In this document: piece after piece, positions 44,801-53,494 of the stretch
Layout: each line of letters opens with the position of its first letter
How positions within the stretch are numbered: position 1 is the stretch's first letter
From: an uncultured Prevotellaceae bacterium
GTDB taxonomy: Bacteria; Bacteroidota; Bacteroidia; Bacteroidales; Muribaculaceae
Length of the DNA stretch: 64,000 bases
Assembly: GCA_947302275.1 (NCBI GenBank)
Contig: CAMYUW010000005.1
Span: 1 to 64,000, forward strand
Reading direction: 5' to 3'
Notes under the pieces: generated by a model
Told to the model about the DNA's origin: nothing
Databases searched by the model: none
The model's input: the letters and a program-made list of their open reading frames with translations, nothing else
Made by a program: the position numbers and the translations under genes

Positions 44801-45331
44801 CTCCTTCTCATGATAGAAAAAGCTGAGGCTGGTCGGGGTATCGATATAATTCTCATAGGAGGTTTTGGTCATCCTAGGCATGGGAATGTCGGATGCGCCT
44901 TCCTCGGTAAGGAAATAACAGCCCACCTGAGAATAGGGGTTAAACTCACGGGTGAAACGCGGTATGGAGTTATTACCCGTCATCGAGAACTTAATGGGAC
45001 CATTGCCATAGAAGCAGACCTTGTCGTTGGTGCGCAAAATGCGTACAGGCTTCAAGTCATCGATGTTACGGCCATTGAGAATCTCACTGATTTTGTATCC
45101 ACCATGACCATACACTCTCACCTGTGAAGGATTATTGAAACCCATTTCACGCAACTCATCGTAGGTGATTTCATACATGCCGCTCTCGGGGATGGAGATT
45201 TTCACCCATTTTCCAGAGGCAAGCTTTGACTGGGTCGCATAATTTGAAACACTAAAAGCACTGGCATGAATAGAACAGAACAGCCCTATCAGCAGAGTGC
45301 ATACAAGTTGAAATTTTGTCAGTTTGTGCAT
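41882..45331 (-). CDS. PorU-like C25 peptidase/sortase paralogue, copy D
   Basis: 1,149 residues. Signal peptide MHKLTKFQLVCTLLIGLFC, N-terminus SNYATQSKLASGKWVKISI, catalytic region ATYVGHAGSVGFTKYNSMW and STACCNVAHFDGDSRG, then GGAIALLASTRMVYGDNND. C-terminal sorting-like domain GNKVPAGLYRYFGTYNDGVN, ending LIVLDPVKTTSK. It is the first of the four tandem copies, starting 35 bases after the FAH-family gene, so the whole array probably shares the rex transcript. Length and domain order equal those of porU at 46886-50329. Confidence 0.88.
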   Translation of the reverse strand: MHKLTKFQLVCTLLIGLFCSIHASAFSVSNYATQSKLASGKWVKISIPESGMYEITYDELREMGFNNPSQVRVYGHGGYKISEILNGRNIDDLKPVRILRTNDKVCFYGNGPIKFSMTGNNSIPRFTREFNPYSQVGCYFLTEEGASDIPMPRMTKTSYENYIDTPTSLSFFYHEKEMATLSGSGKEMLGEDFSGTPLLIDYYLPGLADSTVVVNSVIAANASVITYANAVIHSGEATDTTSYTVSSSRIYVPSGSTVYYNYASPYAFLKLSDPAEHGQFEPMLVFSGDDFKLTLARLDYFILTYKRNNVIREDEDNQLLMGYSGVKGNERFLLPNASPSTAVWYINDTNNPLDVSLDAYDDESGQGKCFFHSTASYAYFVAFDPAKTLKKISSFEPVANQNLHGMPTPDLLIITAKAFRDQAERVADLHRAIDGIDVVVADQDQVFNEFSSGTRDAMAYRLACKMFFDRDQSKFKNLLLMGTGSMDNRELLGEHGNSLLTYQTDNSNYEDFSYTSDDFFAMLTDNSGASLSAEKLSIGVGRMTCNDPDEARTDVDKLVEYYANPDYGVWRNNTMAFSDSPDLGKYMFQAEGYKNQIDNELQTGMHVTTVHNSQYPRSNTQPNRPFERKTANVAKQLLSECFKSGMYFATYVGHAGSVGFTKYNSMWVTSDVANTSYRHFPIMSTACCNVAHFDGDSRGIAELMFHKRDGGAIALLASTRMVYGDNNDKLNKFFINGLFSNAQYGVMPTLGEAYKYSKNSFTTAETNKMKFFLLGDPAIKVNYPISLFNITKVNSTDMTDTINAEISPLMKFAIEAQVVDEDGNLDSSFNGDATATLYDKEELFTTLAFTFNGQRTERDIYFNRPKLAEINGRVVNGVFQGEMIAPDLPAANNDTVLLRVYAHKDNTDRMVNGFTKQITMLPYDESLAISDEEAPIINSMYINDEETFTNGAIVAPNAMLYINVSDNEGISLQSNSVDKRMRLVLDSGKPSYADVSCFAVVDDGGHMVNIEYPLSNLSEGMHTLTYTVYDIVGNSATYTISFMVGQNSASNLVADKLPAYLDGEVNFDLETSLSQLSEYIVRVTDATGKLVWMTTTSSFPVTWNMRDMQGNKVPAGLYRYFGTYNDGVNYGGTPINKLIVLDPVKTTSK
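41934..42115. repeat. 182-bp identical repeat, copy D partner
   Basis: Exact match of 38464-38645, within the 3' end of the copy D gene. Confidence 0.85.
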
Positions 45332-45366
45332 AATATTTTGACTTTGTTATTGTTCGCTATATATTG

Positions 45367-45945
45367 TTATAATCTAACTTTCACGTCGAGCACCCGTTGG
45401 CCGCCGATGCTTGCCAAGAGTTTGTCGCCAGGGACCAATTTGTGGTCCGGTCCGGCATCACCAGTCAGCAACAGATCACCCATCTTGATGCTGCATCGGG
45501 TACTGACAGCCGCGATCATTTCATCAAGAGGCAGGTGCATCTGTGCAAGACAGCACGATGAGACAACCTGATCACCTACCATGGCCTCGACCACTGCATC
45601 AAGGGGACTGTCGACATCCGTCACCGAAATCCAGTCACCGACGATGGCCGCGCCGTCGAAGGCATGGTCCAATACCGCAAGGCGGCTATCATTACCCGCC
45701 TTCGCGCGCAGGGTGAATCCAGCAGTAAACGCATCCCAGTAGCGGTGAGCAAACTTGGGAGCCACACACTTGCCCAAACGCCCCATGCGGACGATAATGG
45801 TGGGTGTAGCGATAAAAGCGTCTGCAAAGTCAGGCAAAAAGAAAGGCCTATCTGTGAACAAGAGGGACGAATCGGCCATGAGATAAGCCATGGGATTCTG
45901 GTTGTCCCCTGAGTCATAGTTTCCAGTGAAGCCTATTACTTTCAT
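45367..45945 (-). CDS. Fumarylacetoacetate hydrolase-family protein
   Basis: 192 residues, short for the FAH family but typical of the compact FAHD1-like bacterial type. Landmarks: FLPDFADAFIATPTIIVRMG near the start, FTLRAKAGND, and a C-terminal MGDLLLTGDAGPDHKLVPGD corresponding to the GDxIxTGTPxG...PGD motif. Members are metal-dependent hydrolases, decarboxylases or isomerases of beta-keto acids (oxaloacetate and acylpyruvates among them). It starts 41 bases after the rex stop and ends 35 bases before the PorU-like array, so it appears co-transcribed with both. The substrate cannot be told. Confidence 0.82.
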   Translation of the reverse strand: MKVIGFTGNYDSGDNQNPMAYLMADSSLLFTDRPFFLPDFADAFIATPTIIVRMGRLGKCVAPKFAHRYWDAFTAGFTLRAKAGNDSRLAVLDHAFDGAAIVGDWISVTDVDSPLDAVVEAMVGDQVVSSCCLAQMHLPLDEMIAAVSTRCSIKMGDLLLTGDAGPDHKLVPGDKLLASIGGQRVLDVKVRL

Positions 45946-45986
45946 GCGATGATTGTTGCGTCTCGGTTTATTATCTTTGTTGTCTC

Positions 45987-46634
45987 TTATTGTTCGTGTC
46001 CGTGCATTCTGTTATAGATGATCGCCAAGTGAGCATAGATTGAAGTGTTGGCAATAATCACGTCGCCGGGAGCTTTGATGCGGTAGGGTGTAAAATTCCA
46101 TAACGCCGTCATTCCGCTGGAGATGGCCAGTGAGGCCGTTTCCTGAGCCCTCTCAACAGGGACTGTCAAGATAGCGATGGAAACATTGTGCTCCTTTTGC
46201 CAGTCGGCGAGCTGATTGATGTCATAGACAGGAAGCCCACCGATGCGGGTGCCTATTACTTCCTCCCTGACGTCAAATCCGGCAACGATGTGCAGGCCAT
46301 AATTCTCCAAGCCATGATCCTGCATGAGCGCAGTACCCAAACTACCGGTACCGATGACAACGGCATCATGATGCCGGTTGAAACCAAGGAAATCCTCCAG
46401 TTCGGAGACAAGGCTCGACACCTCGTAGCCGATGCGGGTCTTGCCCCGGATGTTGAGGAATGACAAATCCTTGGCAATCTGGGATGACTGCACATTCAGT
46501 TCCTTGGAAATCTGAGTCGATGAAACATACTCGACATGCAGATTATTCAGCATACGCACGTATGACAGATACCAAGGCAGTCTCCTGATTGTCGGTTCAG
46601 GGAGAATCGTCTTATTCTCGATTATCTTGGCCAT
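45987..46634 (-). CDS. rex: Rex, redox-sensing transcriptional repressor
   Basis: 215 residues from the ATG at 46634 (MAKIIENKTILPEPTIRRLP). An N-terminal winged helix (YVSSTQISKELNVQSSQIAK, then DLSFLNIRGKTRIGYEV) is followed by a Rossmann domain with HDAVVIGTGSLGTALMQ, which binds NADH/NAD+, and a C-terminal swap helix. Rex represses fermentation and respiration genes when NADH is low. A TAACTTTG -7 box lies at 46664-46671 (minus strand) and a palindrome TAACAATTGTTA at 46733-46744. It is the first gene of the apparent transcript that continues into the FAH gene and the PorU-like array. Confidence 0.92.
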   Translation of the reverse strand: MAKIIENKTILPEPTIRRLPWYLSYVRMLNNLHVEYVSSTQISKELNVQSSQIAKDLSFLNIRGKTRIGYEVSSLVSELEDFLGFNRHHDAVVIGTGSLGTALMQDHGLENYGLHIVAGFDVREEVIGTRIGGLPVYDINQLADWQKEHNVSIAILTVPVERAQETASLAISSGMTALWNFTPYRIKAPGDVIIANTSIYAHLAIIYNRMHGHEQ

Positions 46635-46732
46635 ATTCACCGTATATTGATGCAATTAACCTACAAAGTTACCTCTATTTTTCTTATCTCACGTGTTTTT
46701 GAGGCGTATTTTATTGAAAATCGGCGAGTTTT

Positions 46733-46744
46733 TAACAATTGTTA
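46733..46744. promoter_or_regulatory. Palindrome upstream of rex
   Basis: TAACAATTGTTA, a perfect 12-bp dyad about 62 bases upstream of the rex -7 box. It shares TTGTTA/TAACAA half sites with Rex operators, but in the reverse order to the usual TTGTTAA...TTAACAA arrangement, so assignment is tentative. Confidence 0.25.
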
Positions 46745-46817
46745 TGGCTTAAAAGAGGCCTCAACGCTCATTGCTCGTCAATTTGAGCATTTTATCACAC
46801 TTTTTCCCATAGGGAAA

Positions 46818-46851
46818 AGATGCCCGATCCCTCATGCGGGAACGGGCATCT
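46818..46851. terminator. porU terminator
   Basis: AGATGCCCG (46818-46826) and CGGGCATCT (46843-46851), a perfect 9-bp GC-rich stem with a 16-base loop that can form extra pairs, followed by T-rich sequence on both strands. It lies 34 bases after the porU stop (minus strand). A second palindrome TTTTCCC-ATA-GGGAAAA abuts it. Confidence 0.75.
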
Positions 46852-46885
46852 TTTTGGTTCGATTTCGGATGAATGCCGACGCGTG

Positions 46886-49800
46886 TCACTCGCCAGTAAC
46901 GGCAAGCTTCTTGGACTTGGTCGCTTCTTTGACACCATCGGTCGAGATCGTGGCACGGTACACATAGATGCCACGAGGCACACGGCGTCCGCCCAGGTCG
47001 ATCAGATCCCATGTAACCGGTATCGAAGTGTACATGTCACTGCGGCCCGCCTGTACAGTTTTCCATACCATGCGGCCCATCATGTCGTAGACTTCAATGG
47101 TCACGTTCACCACGGCATCGGGACGGTCGTGCTTGACATAGAACGAAGTCTCGTCTCTAGCAGGATTGCCCGTGCAATAGACCTCAGCAATTTCGGGTTT
47201 GAGACCATTGACAACAACAAACTGTATTGTCTTCTCGCTCACGTTGTTATAAACGTCCCAGACACGTAGTCGCAGGGAGTGGAGGCCAGGTGTGAGATCG
47301 GCCAACTGATAGCTGATACTGCCCAGCGTTCCCTCGTCAGAGAACAAGGGCGTATAATAAGTAGCCACGTCATTATAACTGGTCACTCCATCCAAGGTGA
47401 GCGTCATACTGTGACCAATGCCCGCCGAGGACAAATTCACGCCACTCTCGTCGCTCACTGTGGCCAGGACAAGGGGAGACTCGTTGATCTCGCTGCCATC
47501 CACAAAGGACTCATTGTTAAGGCCTAGGGTGATAATCCGTGGCGGGATAGTGTCGGCCACCTCTTCGTCCTCATAGCCGTAGATATAGAAGTCGCTATTA
47601 GCCCCTCTTGCCTCAAGCGTATCCTGCCTATCATAAGCGTACAAGTTGATCAGTGACGTCAGGTAATTATCATACTCGTTGTTCACCTCGCTGGGAATAA
47701 TGACACGCACCGTAAAACGTCCTCCAATAACGGTGTCCACATTGATTGCCAAGCGGTTGGTCCGTTCATCATAATGGACAGTATCCAATGGGGTGCCAGA
47801 GCCTCCATATCCGTGGGTGATAACCGTCTGTTCAGGGCCGAAAAGGGTCGAGACAATAGCGCCATTGAAATCAGTCGCCAAATCACCCTTAGTGTCCAGA
47901 ATACTACCGCTGAACTCGACATGCTGACGGGCCTTGAATACAGGCAGGTTATCCTTGTCAATGGGTTTGCCGTTAATTGTTTCTACCTGAGCCGTGTAGC
48001 CAGCATAGGACAACCTCATTGCAGGGTCTCCAACGCAGAAGAAACGCCGCTTGTTGTTCGAAAGGGAATTGACGCTGTTTTTTCCCAACATCAGTATATC
48101 TCCGACGCGACGCTGACGACCATTCGCATCACGGGCGAAGACGTAGCGCGCTAGCGCGGAACTCAATGTGCCATTTTCATTGATATAAGCCAGACGGGCA
48201 GGACAAAGCACAGCGATAGCACCACCGTTGGCATTCAAGAAAATGCGTTCTCCACCAGAGAGAACAGTATTGTCAAATCGGCAGTACTCACATGTAGCGG
48301 CATAGAGCACCGGCAGGTGCTTATAGAAGAGGTTATTCTCAACATCAGAGCGCATGAGCAAGCCTTCGCCAGTCCAGTTCTGGGTGCTCGCATGGCCGAT
48401 ATAGTTCCACCAGACGGCACCTTCATTCAGGGTATTGAACATCTTGTTGCGGGCGTCGGGATAGGTACGTGCCCCACCCTCGCTCACAGCATCAAAGGCA
48501 TCAATAAACACATAGTTGTAAACCATCTCGTTGCCGCCGTTTGCCTTCATGTTGGCAATCATGGATTTGGATTGCCTCATGTGGGCGCCATCATTTTCAT
48601 CGTCGGCGACAAAGAGTGCCTGATTCTTCCATGAGCCATAACTGGGCTTGGTCACATACTTGATCAGCTTATTGACAGCAGCGCGCGCCTCGGCCACATC
48701 CTTGACGATCATACGGCCTACTGCGATGTCCATCGGGGCATCATCGGCAGTGGTGCTCTCATCGGCAAGGATGCCGAAGTAGTCATCTGTCGTGAACGAG
48801 TCATCCTCGGTATTGCTGATTTGGCTTTGCCATGTGAGCAAGTGGGGATAACTGAGCGCTGATGCGTCGGTGCCAATCAAACGGTTGTCATAGCTGCCGT
48901 TGCCAAAGAGGAGCAAGTAACCTAATCGGTGACCGTCTTCGCTGGCTCCGCGGTCATAGAATAACTTGCACAATCGGCGATAGGCCATCGCATCCTGAGT
49001 ACCGCTAGAGAACTCGTTGAAGACCTTCTCGTGGTCAAGCACGAGGACGCGGAAGTTATCATATCTTTCATGCAATGCGGCCACTCGTCTAGCCTGTTCA
49101 AGGTAAGCACTGGGGGCCAAAATAATCATGTCAGGGGTAAGCTCGGCATGGATATCCTGGTTGTCCACCGACTTCATGAATTCGGGATGGGGATAATTGC
49201 CTGATTCATTGAAAGCAATGAATTCCCTGCGTCCCGAAACCGCAGGTGAGAACGTGAGGGTTCCCTCTCCAGCAGTAGCGTTGAGCTGCATCGGTGCACC
49301 AGGTCGGGTCACGTCCCACACACGGGTACTACTGCCACAACCACTCAAGCGATAACTGCTGCCCGAACTAGCCTCATGGATACCAAAGGCGAGAACACCA
49401 TTGACGAGTTCCAGTTTGCGCTGATAATTGACAGTGATGTAATCAAGGCGTGCCAGATATAAAGTTCCGCCACCATTGCTATAAGTAACCGTCAAGTTCA
49501 AGTCGTTGGTGCCATCGAGCGGAAATGACCTGATGGCTTCCTTGCGGTTATAATGCAGGTGGGAGGAGTTAGTCTTCTCTCCCTCAATGATATCACTATT
49601 GGTAGTGGGCAACGGAGTTCCATTATAACTCAAGGCAAACGTGCTGGACGATCCAACGGTCTTTGCGGCAAAGGCCGTCATGATCTGCACATCGGTTTGG
49701 TCCACCCTGCCATCGAGCGAGAATTTAAAAGTCTGATTTCGGTTAGATGAGAAATTTTCACCCAGAAAAATACGGCCAGTCTCGCCCACATTAATGATTT

Positions 49801-50329
49801 CCTGCTCATGGTAAAGGCGCTCGGTGAAGGTGGTGATGACCTCACCAGCAGGTTCATTAGTGGCCTTGGCTACTTCAATATCATCAAAGCGGTCATCATT
49901 GGTGACCAAATAGACGCCCTTGTCGGCATAGGGGTGCTGCACCTGCAGCTGTTGCATGGCTCCGAAGCGTTTCCATGTGATAGGTCCCTGGGCGTAGAAG
50001 AGGATGCGGTCGCTGGTGCGGACTACAGGCAACTGCGGCAGGTCATCGACATAATTGTCACCCAGCATTGTTTCGCTCAAGGGTGCGCCACCGTAACCGA
50101 ACACATGGATCTTGGACAAGTCTGAGCCCAAGCCCCAGCTGCGGGCATCATCGGCGGTAATCTGGTAGATACCACTCTCCTCCACCGCAATTTTGACCCA
50201 CTTGCCCGATGCCAGCTTACTGGATGGCGCATAGTAGTCCAGCTCCAATGCATGAAGATTAAAAGCGCAGCAGACTATAACCAGAACGGGTATAGCCATA
50301 CGGACGAAATATCTCATCATCTTTCTCAT
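46886..50329 (-). CDS. porU: PorU, type IX secretion C25 sortase
   Basis: 1,147 residues. Signal peptide MRKMMRYFVRMAIPVLVIVC, PorU N-terminal region DYYAPSSKLASGKWVKIAV, and the C25 catalytic domain with His646 in WNYIGHASTQNW and Cys680 in AATCEYCRFD, matching the positions of the dyad in characterised PorU. The C-terminal type IX sorting-like domain reads GGRRVPRGIYVYRATISTDG and ends SKKLAVTGE. PorU removes the C-terminal signal of type IX cargo at the cell surface and couples it to anionic LPS, working with PorV. It is closer to canonical PorU than copies A-D (ATCE instead of TACC at the active cysteine). It starts 61 bases after the phosphopantetheinyl transferase gene and ends at a strong terminator. 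Confidence 0.9.
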   Translation of the reverse strand: MRKMMRYFVRMAIPVLVIVCCAFNLHALELDYYAPSSKLASGKWVKIAVEESGIYQITADDARSWGLGSDLSKIHVFGYGGAPLSETMLGDNYVDDLPQLPVVRTSDRILFYAQGPITWKRFGAMQQLQVQHPYADKGVYLVTNDDRFDDIEVAKATNEPAGEVITTFTERLYHEQEIINVGETGRIFLGENFSSNRNQTFKFSLDGRVDQTDVQIMTAFAAKTVGSSSTFALSYNGTPLPTTNSDIIEGEKTNSSHLHYNRKEAIRSFPLDGTNDLNLTVTYSNGGGTLYLARLDYITVNYQRKLELVNGVLAFGIHEASSGSSYRLSGCGSSTRVWDVTRPGAPMQLNATAGEGTLTFSPAVSGRREFIAFNESGNYPHPEFMKSVDNQDIHAELTPDMIILAPSAYLEQARRVAALHERYDNFRVLVLDHEKVFNEFSSGTQDAMAYRRLCKLFYDRGASEDGHRLGYLLLFGNGSYDNRLIGTDASALSYPHLLTWQSQISNTEDDSFTTDDYFGILADESTTADDAPMDIAVGRMIVKDVAEARAAVNKLIKYVTKPSYGSWKNQALFVADDENDGAHMRQSKSMIANMKANGGNEMVYNYVFIDAFDAVSEGGARTYPDARNKMFNTLNEGAVWWNYIGHASTQNWTGEGLLMRSDVENNLFYKHLPVLYAATCEYCRFDNTVLSGGERIFLNANGGAIAVLCPARLAYINENGTLSSALARYVFARDANGRQRRVGDILMLGKNSVNSLSNNKRRFFCVGDPAMRLSYAGYTAQVETINGKPIDKDNLPVFKARQHVEFSGSILDTKGDLATDFNGAIVSTLFGPEQTVITHGYGGSGTPLDTVHYDERTNRLAINVDTVIGGRFTVRVIIPSEVNNEYDNYLTSLINLYAYDRQDTLEARGANSDFYIYGYEDEEVADTIPPRIITLGLNNESFVDGSEINESPLVLATVSDESGVNLSSAGIGHSMTLTLDGVTSYNDVATYYTPLFSDEGTLGSISYQLADLTPGLHSLRLRVWDVYNNVSEKTIQFVVVNGLKPEIAEVYCTGNPARDETSFYVKHDRPDAVVNVTIEVYDMMGRMVWKTVQAGRSDMYTSIPVTWDLIDLGGRRVPRGIYVYRATISTDGVKEATKSKKLAVTGE

Positions 50330-50390
50330 CGATTTTATGTTTTACTATATTAACGCTTTTTCCCTAGTTTTATTGCCCAAAGGGAGACTT

Positions 50391-51017
50391 TCACGGCACA
50401 CAGGGGGTAGCAATCGTCAGGTAATGCCCATCAATCTGTCGGCACTCCAAGCGATATCGGTTGTCGCCACACCGTGCCATCAGGATGGTTTCATCGGCAT
50501 GAATGACAAATGGTTCCAGAGTAATGCCATCAGTCCAGTCTATAGCGCTGTTGCGCTCAGCCTTGATGATGGCTTCCTTGGCTGTCCATGCGATGATGTG
50601 GGCGGCGAGGTCATTTGGGGCTATAAATTGTTGCTCGTCAGCATTCAGGAACTTGTCACGCACGCGCAATACCTGGCGACGGTCCATCTGTTCCGCATCG
50701 AGGCCAATGACCCGGCTGTCATTGACAGCCAAAGCCACCAATCGAGGCGTATGTGTAATGCTGATATTCGCCGTCTCGCCTTCAAGCGATGGTGCCCCTT
50801 GTGCGTCATGACGCAATGACACACAACGTCCATAGACATGGCGCAACAGCAAGCGCTCGGCCGCTTTCTCGCGCTGGCGCTTGACTGGCAATTCTGCCAA
50901 GTCTTCACATTTCACATCTTGTTCACAGCACAAAGCCAATAACTGCGAGGCCTCTTCCTCAAGGCGCCACACCAGCACTCGCGTGCCATCAAGATATGTT
51001 ATTGCATTGATTATCAA
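50391..51017 (-). CDS. 4'-phosphopantetheinyl transferase family protein
   Basis: 208 residues. Sfp/AcpT-type fold: ANISITHTPRLVALAVND, the metal-binding IGLDAEQMDRR, then RDKFLNADEQQFI and the WTAKEAIIK motif with the catalytic W-x-x-K-E-A layout. It transfers the phosphopantetheine arm from CoA to the serine of an acyl or peptidyl carrier protein. No carrier protein, fatty-acid or NRPS gene is visible nearby; it sits 26 bases after the second ABC-2 permease and 61 bases before porU. It could be the genome's general carrier-protein transferase. Confidence 0.88.
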   Translation of the reverse strand: MIINAITYLDGTRVLVWRLEEEASQLLALCCEQDVKCEDLAELPVKRQREKAAERLLLRHVYGRCVSLRHDAQGAPSLEGETANISITHTPRLVALAVNDSRVIGLDAEQMDRRQVLRVRDKFLNADEQQFIAPNDLAAHIIAWTAKEAIIKAERNSAIDWTDGITLEPFVIHADETILMARCGDNRYRLECRQIDGHYLTIATPCVP

Positions 51018-51043
51018 CCTATTTTATTGCTAACCACCCAAAT

Positions 51044-52300
51044 TCACCCCACGCCATTCTTGGCGAGGTCGATGCGGGTGAGGATACGCGGATTGTCTTC
51101 ACTGGCAGCAATCCAGGAACGGTAGCGACGACGGCTGACAAAACGCTCGACCAGATAGGCCAAAATGAACATGACGGGCATCTGCAACCACATCATCCAG
51201 TAGTGATGGGACACCTGATAGAGAGTAGCGCCGTTGGCCTGCATGAGGACATAGCCGTTGCTCATCCATGTGGCGGGCACACAGTCGCCCACGACATACC
51301 ACAGCGGCGACATCAGGTAGCGCGGCCACGATACACCCACGAGGAAGACGAATACCACCGACGAAAAGACGAACAGCAGGAACACGCTCTCGCGCTCATT
51401 GACAAAGGCCTGCAAGGTCTGGCCCATGAGCGAGACTGTAATGATGAACGGCACGGCCAGGCAGATTATATGCAAGAAGTTGCCATACTGTGGAAAACCG
51501 AACATCAAGGGTACATAGTGCAGCACATAGATGACCGGAATGACATAGACGATCTGATGGCACATCATCTTGCCGATGATGGTAGCGCTCACGCCTGCTT
51601 CAATCGCCATCGGGTCACGCCCACCGTTGCGGCGACGACGCTCGATGCTGCCGCCATGCAGCATAGCAATGCCCAAGATCATACTCTGTTGAAGCACCAG
51701 CGGCAGAATAAACAGCAACACAGCGCTGGCAATACCCATTGCAGGATTACCCACAGGCACCTGACGGCTCTCGATAATGCTGCCACTCATATTGAGCACA
51801 GGCTCGACAGTGGCTGCTAAGCGCTCGTTGCCCATGGCTTGGGTGACATTAGTCAGCGCAGTAAACATGGCCTTATAGCGCATCATCACGCTCATGTCAC
51901 AGTAGAGCATCAAGTGTCCCTGCTCGTGGCGTCCTATGCTTTGGCCAAAGTCGCGCGGCACATACAGGATACCATAACAAGCCTTTTGGTGCATCGCATC
52001 CTGGGCTTCCTGCATGTTGGCGGCATAACCCACGATAGCAACCTCCTGAGTGGCATCCAATCGACGGACCAGATCACGGCTCAAAGCAGTGCGGTTGTCG
52101 TCAACGACCACCACAGCCTCGTTGCGCACGACCTCGGGGTTATAAATCAGGGCATACAGCACAGGATAGACCGCATTGAGCAGCAGGAAAAAGATGACCA
52201 CACCCTGGTCGCGGAACACAAGCAACAACTCTCGCCCGCACACCCGCAACACCTGGATGCACCAGATGAAAAATCTGCTATGTTTCAGTTTATCGGTCAT
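51044..52300 (-). CDS. ABC-2 type permease, second of pair
   Basis: 418 residues from the ATG at 52300; an ATG at 52315 would overlap the previous gene by 11 bases. Architecture of YhhJ/YbhR-type ABC-2 permeases: an N-terminal membrane helix (ELLLVFRDQGVVIFFLLLNA), a large periplasmic loop with YNPEVVRNEAVVVVDDNRTA, and five C-terminal membrane segments including PLVLQQSMILGIAMLHGGSI and ERESVFLLFVFSSVVF. It is the inner-membrane channel part of an export pump with the upstream HlyD and TolC proteins. No ATPase subunit lies in the operon. Confidence 0.87.
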   Translation of the reverse strand: MTDKLKHSRFFIWCIQVLRVCGRELLLVFRDQGVVIFFLLLNAVYPVLYALIYNPEVVRNEAVVVVDDNRTALSRDLVRRLDATQEVAIVGYAANMQEAQDAMHQKACYGILYVPRDFGQSIGRHEQGHLMLYCDMSVMMRYKAMFTALTNVTQAMGNERLAATVEPVLNMSGSIIESRQVPVGNPAMGIASAVLLFILPLVLQQSMILGIAMLHGGSIERRRRNGGRDPMAIEAGVSATIIGKMMCHQIVYVIPVIYVLHYVPLMFGFPQYGNFLHIICLAVPFIITVSLMGQTLQAFVNERESVFLLFVFSSVVFVFLVGVSWPRYLMSPLWYVVGDCVPATWMSNGYVLMQANGATLYQVSHHYWMMWLQMPVMFILAYLVERFVSRRRYRSWIAASEDNPRILTRIDLAKNGVG

Positions 52301-52304
52301 ATCA

Positions 52305-53471
52305 TCAAGGCACATAAACGGGATTCATACAATCCTTCTTCAAGTGCCAGGACAGCAACATGGGCAGAATCGTAAATCCAAGGAGTGCCGCATAATAGAA
52401 TCGTGAATAGTACAGGTCGACGCCATTCAGGGCCTGATCGACCATAATGAGGAAATAATACTTGATGGGCATCACAAAGCCCAAGGCCTCTACCCACGGG
52501 TACATGGCCTCCTGAGGCAATGAGAAACCAGCAAACGAGAAAGACACCATACCCAGCAGGGTGCACAACATCGTACCATAACGGAAGTTAGGCACAAAGC
52601 AGAACATCAGCACGGCAAAACTCTGATTGGCCACCACAAGCAGGAACATCGCACTGAGCATATTCCACGGGTTACAATTCAACGGGAAGTCATAGCAGCG
52701 GTACATCATCCACTGGATGAACCAACCCACTGCGGTGAAAAGTACCGTCTGGGGCACCAACTTACCCACCAGTGCCAGGAACATGCTATCGCCCGAAGTT
52801 TTTAACCACTGCCGGCTCAATCCTGACTTCAATTCCATACCCAGCGAGAATGCCGTTACCAGCAGGATAAACAGTGACAGGAAACAGGGCACAAAAGTCG
52901 AGTTCAGGTAGAAATCATAGTTAACAAACGGGTTACCTGGCATGTGGACGTGGGTCTGATAAGGTTGCAATGTAACGGCAATCGTCTCGTTAGGCAGGCC
53001 CACGGTGCGTAAGGCCGTCTGCACAATGGCTCCGTTGGCCAGTAATGACATGGTCTTGAAACCCTTGTACTGCATGGATGCCGGAGCATAGTAGGCATAG
53101 TTCACATAGTAGCTCACCACGGGCTGACGGCCACCCAGGGCCTCCTCTTCCAGATATTCGGGAAGGAGGAAGAAGCCCATCACCTCGCCACGCTGCACTG
53201 CATCGCGCGCCTCGGCAAAATCACTATAGCGGTGGCTGATGTTCACCTGTTGTAATCCGTTGAGCGTGCGCAGCACCTGTCGTGACATAATGCTGTTATC
53301 CAGATCGACAATGCCCACGGGCACACGCTGTACACTGCCGCTCTTGATCAGGTCCATCAAGAACCAGCTGCACAGGATGGGCATGATAATGATGAGCAGG
53401 AAATACATGGGCCTGCGCACGAGCTGTATGCACCCGCGCTTAAATGAACGTCCTATGTATTTCAAAAACAT
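52305..53471 (-). CDS. ABC-2 type permease, first of pair
   Basis: 388 residues. Same layout as its neighbour: N-terminal helix RPMYFLLIIIMPILCSWFLM, periplasmic loop with VGIVDLDNSIMSRQVLRTL, then membrane segments including STFVPCFLSLFILLVTAFSL and the conserved FAGFSLPQEAMYP. It starts 23 bases after the HlyD gene and its stop lies 4 bases before (or overlaps) the start of the next permease, showing tight coupling. It probably forms a heterodimer with that permease. Confidence 0.87.
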   Translation of the reverse strand: MFLKYIGRSFKRGCIQLVRRPMYFLLIIIMPILCSWFLMDLIKSGSVQRVPVGIVDLDNSIMSRQVLRTLNGLQQVNISHRYSDFAEARDAVQRGEVMGFFLLPEYLEEEALGGRQPVVSYYVNYAYYAPASMQYKGFKTMSLLANGAIVQTALRTVGLPNETIAVTLQPYQTHVHMPGNPFVNYDFYLNSTFVPCFLSLFILLVTAFSLGMELKSGLSRQWLKTSGDSMFLALVGKLVPQTVLFTAVGWFIQWMMYRCYDFPLNCNPWNMLSAMFLLVVANQSFAVLMFCFVPNFRYGTMLCTLLGMVSFSFAGFSLPQEAMYPWVEALGFVMPIKYYFLIMVDQALNGVDLYYSRFYYAALLGFTILPMLLSWHLKKDCMNPVYVP

Positions 53472-53494
53472 CTGTTTCAGTTTTCAGAGAGTCC

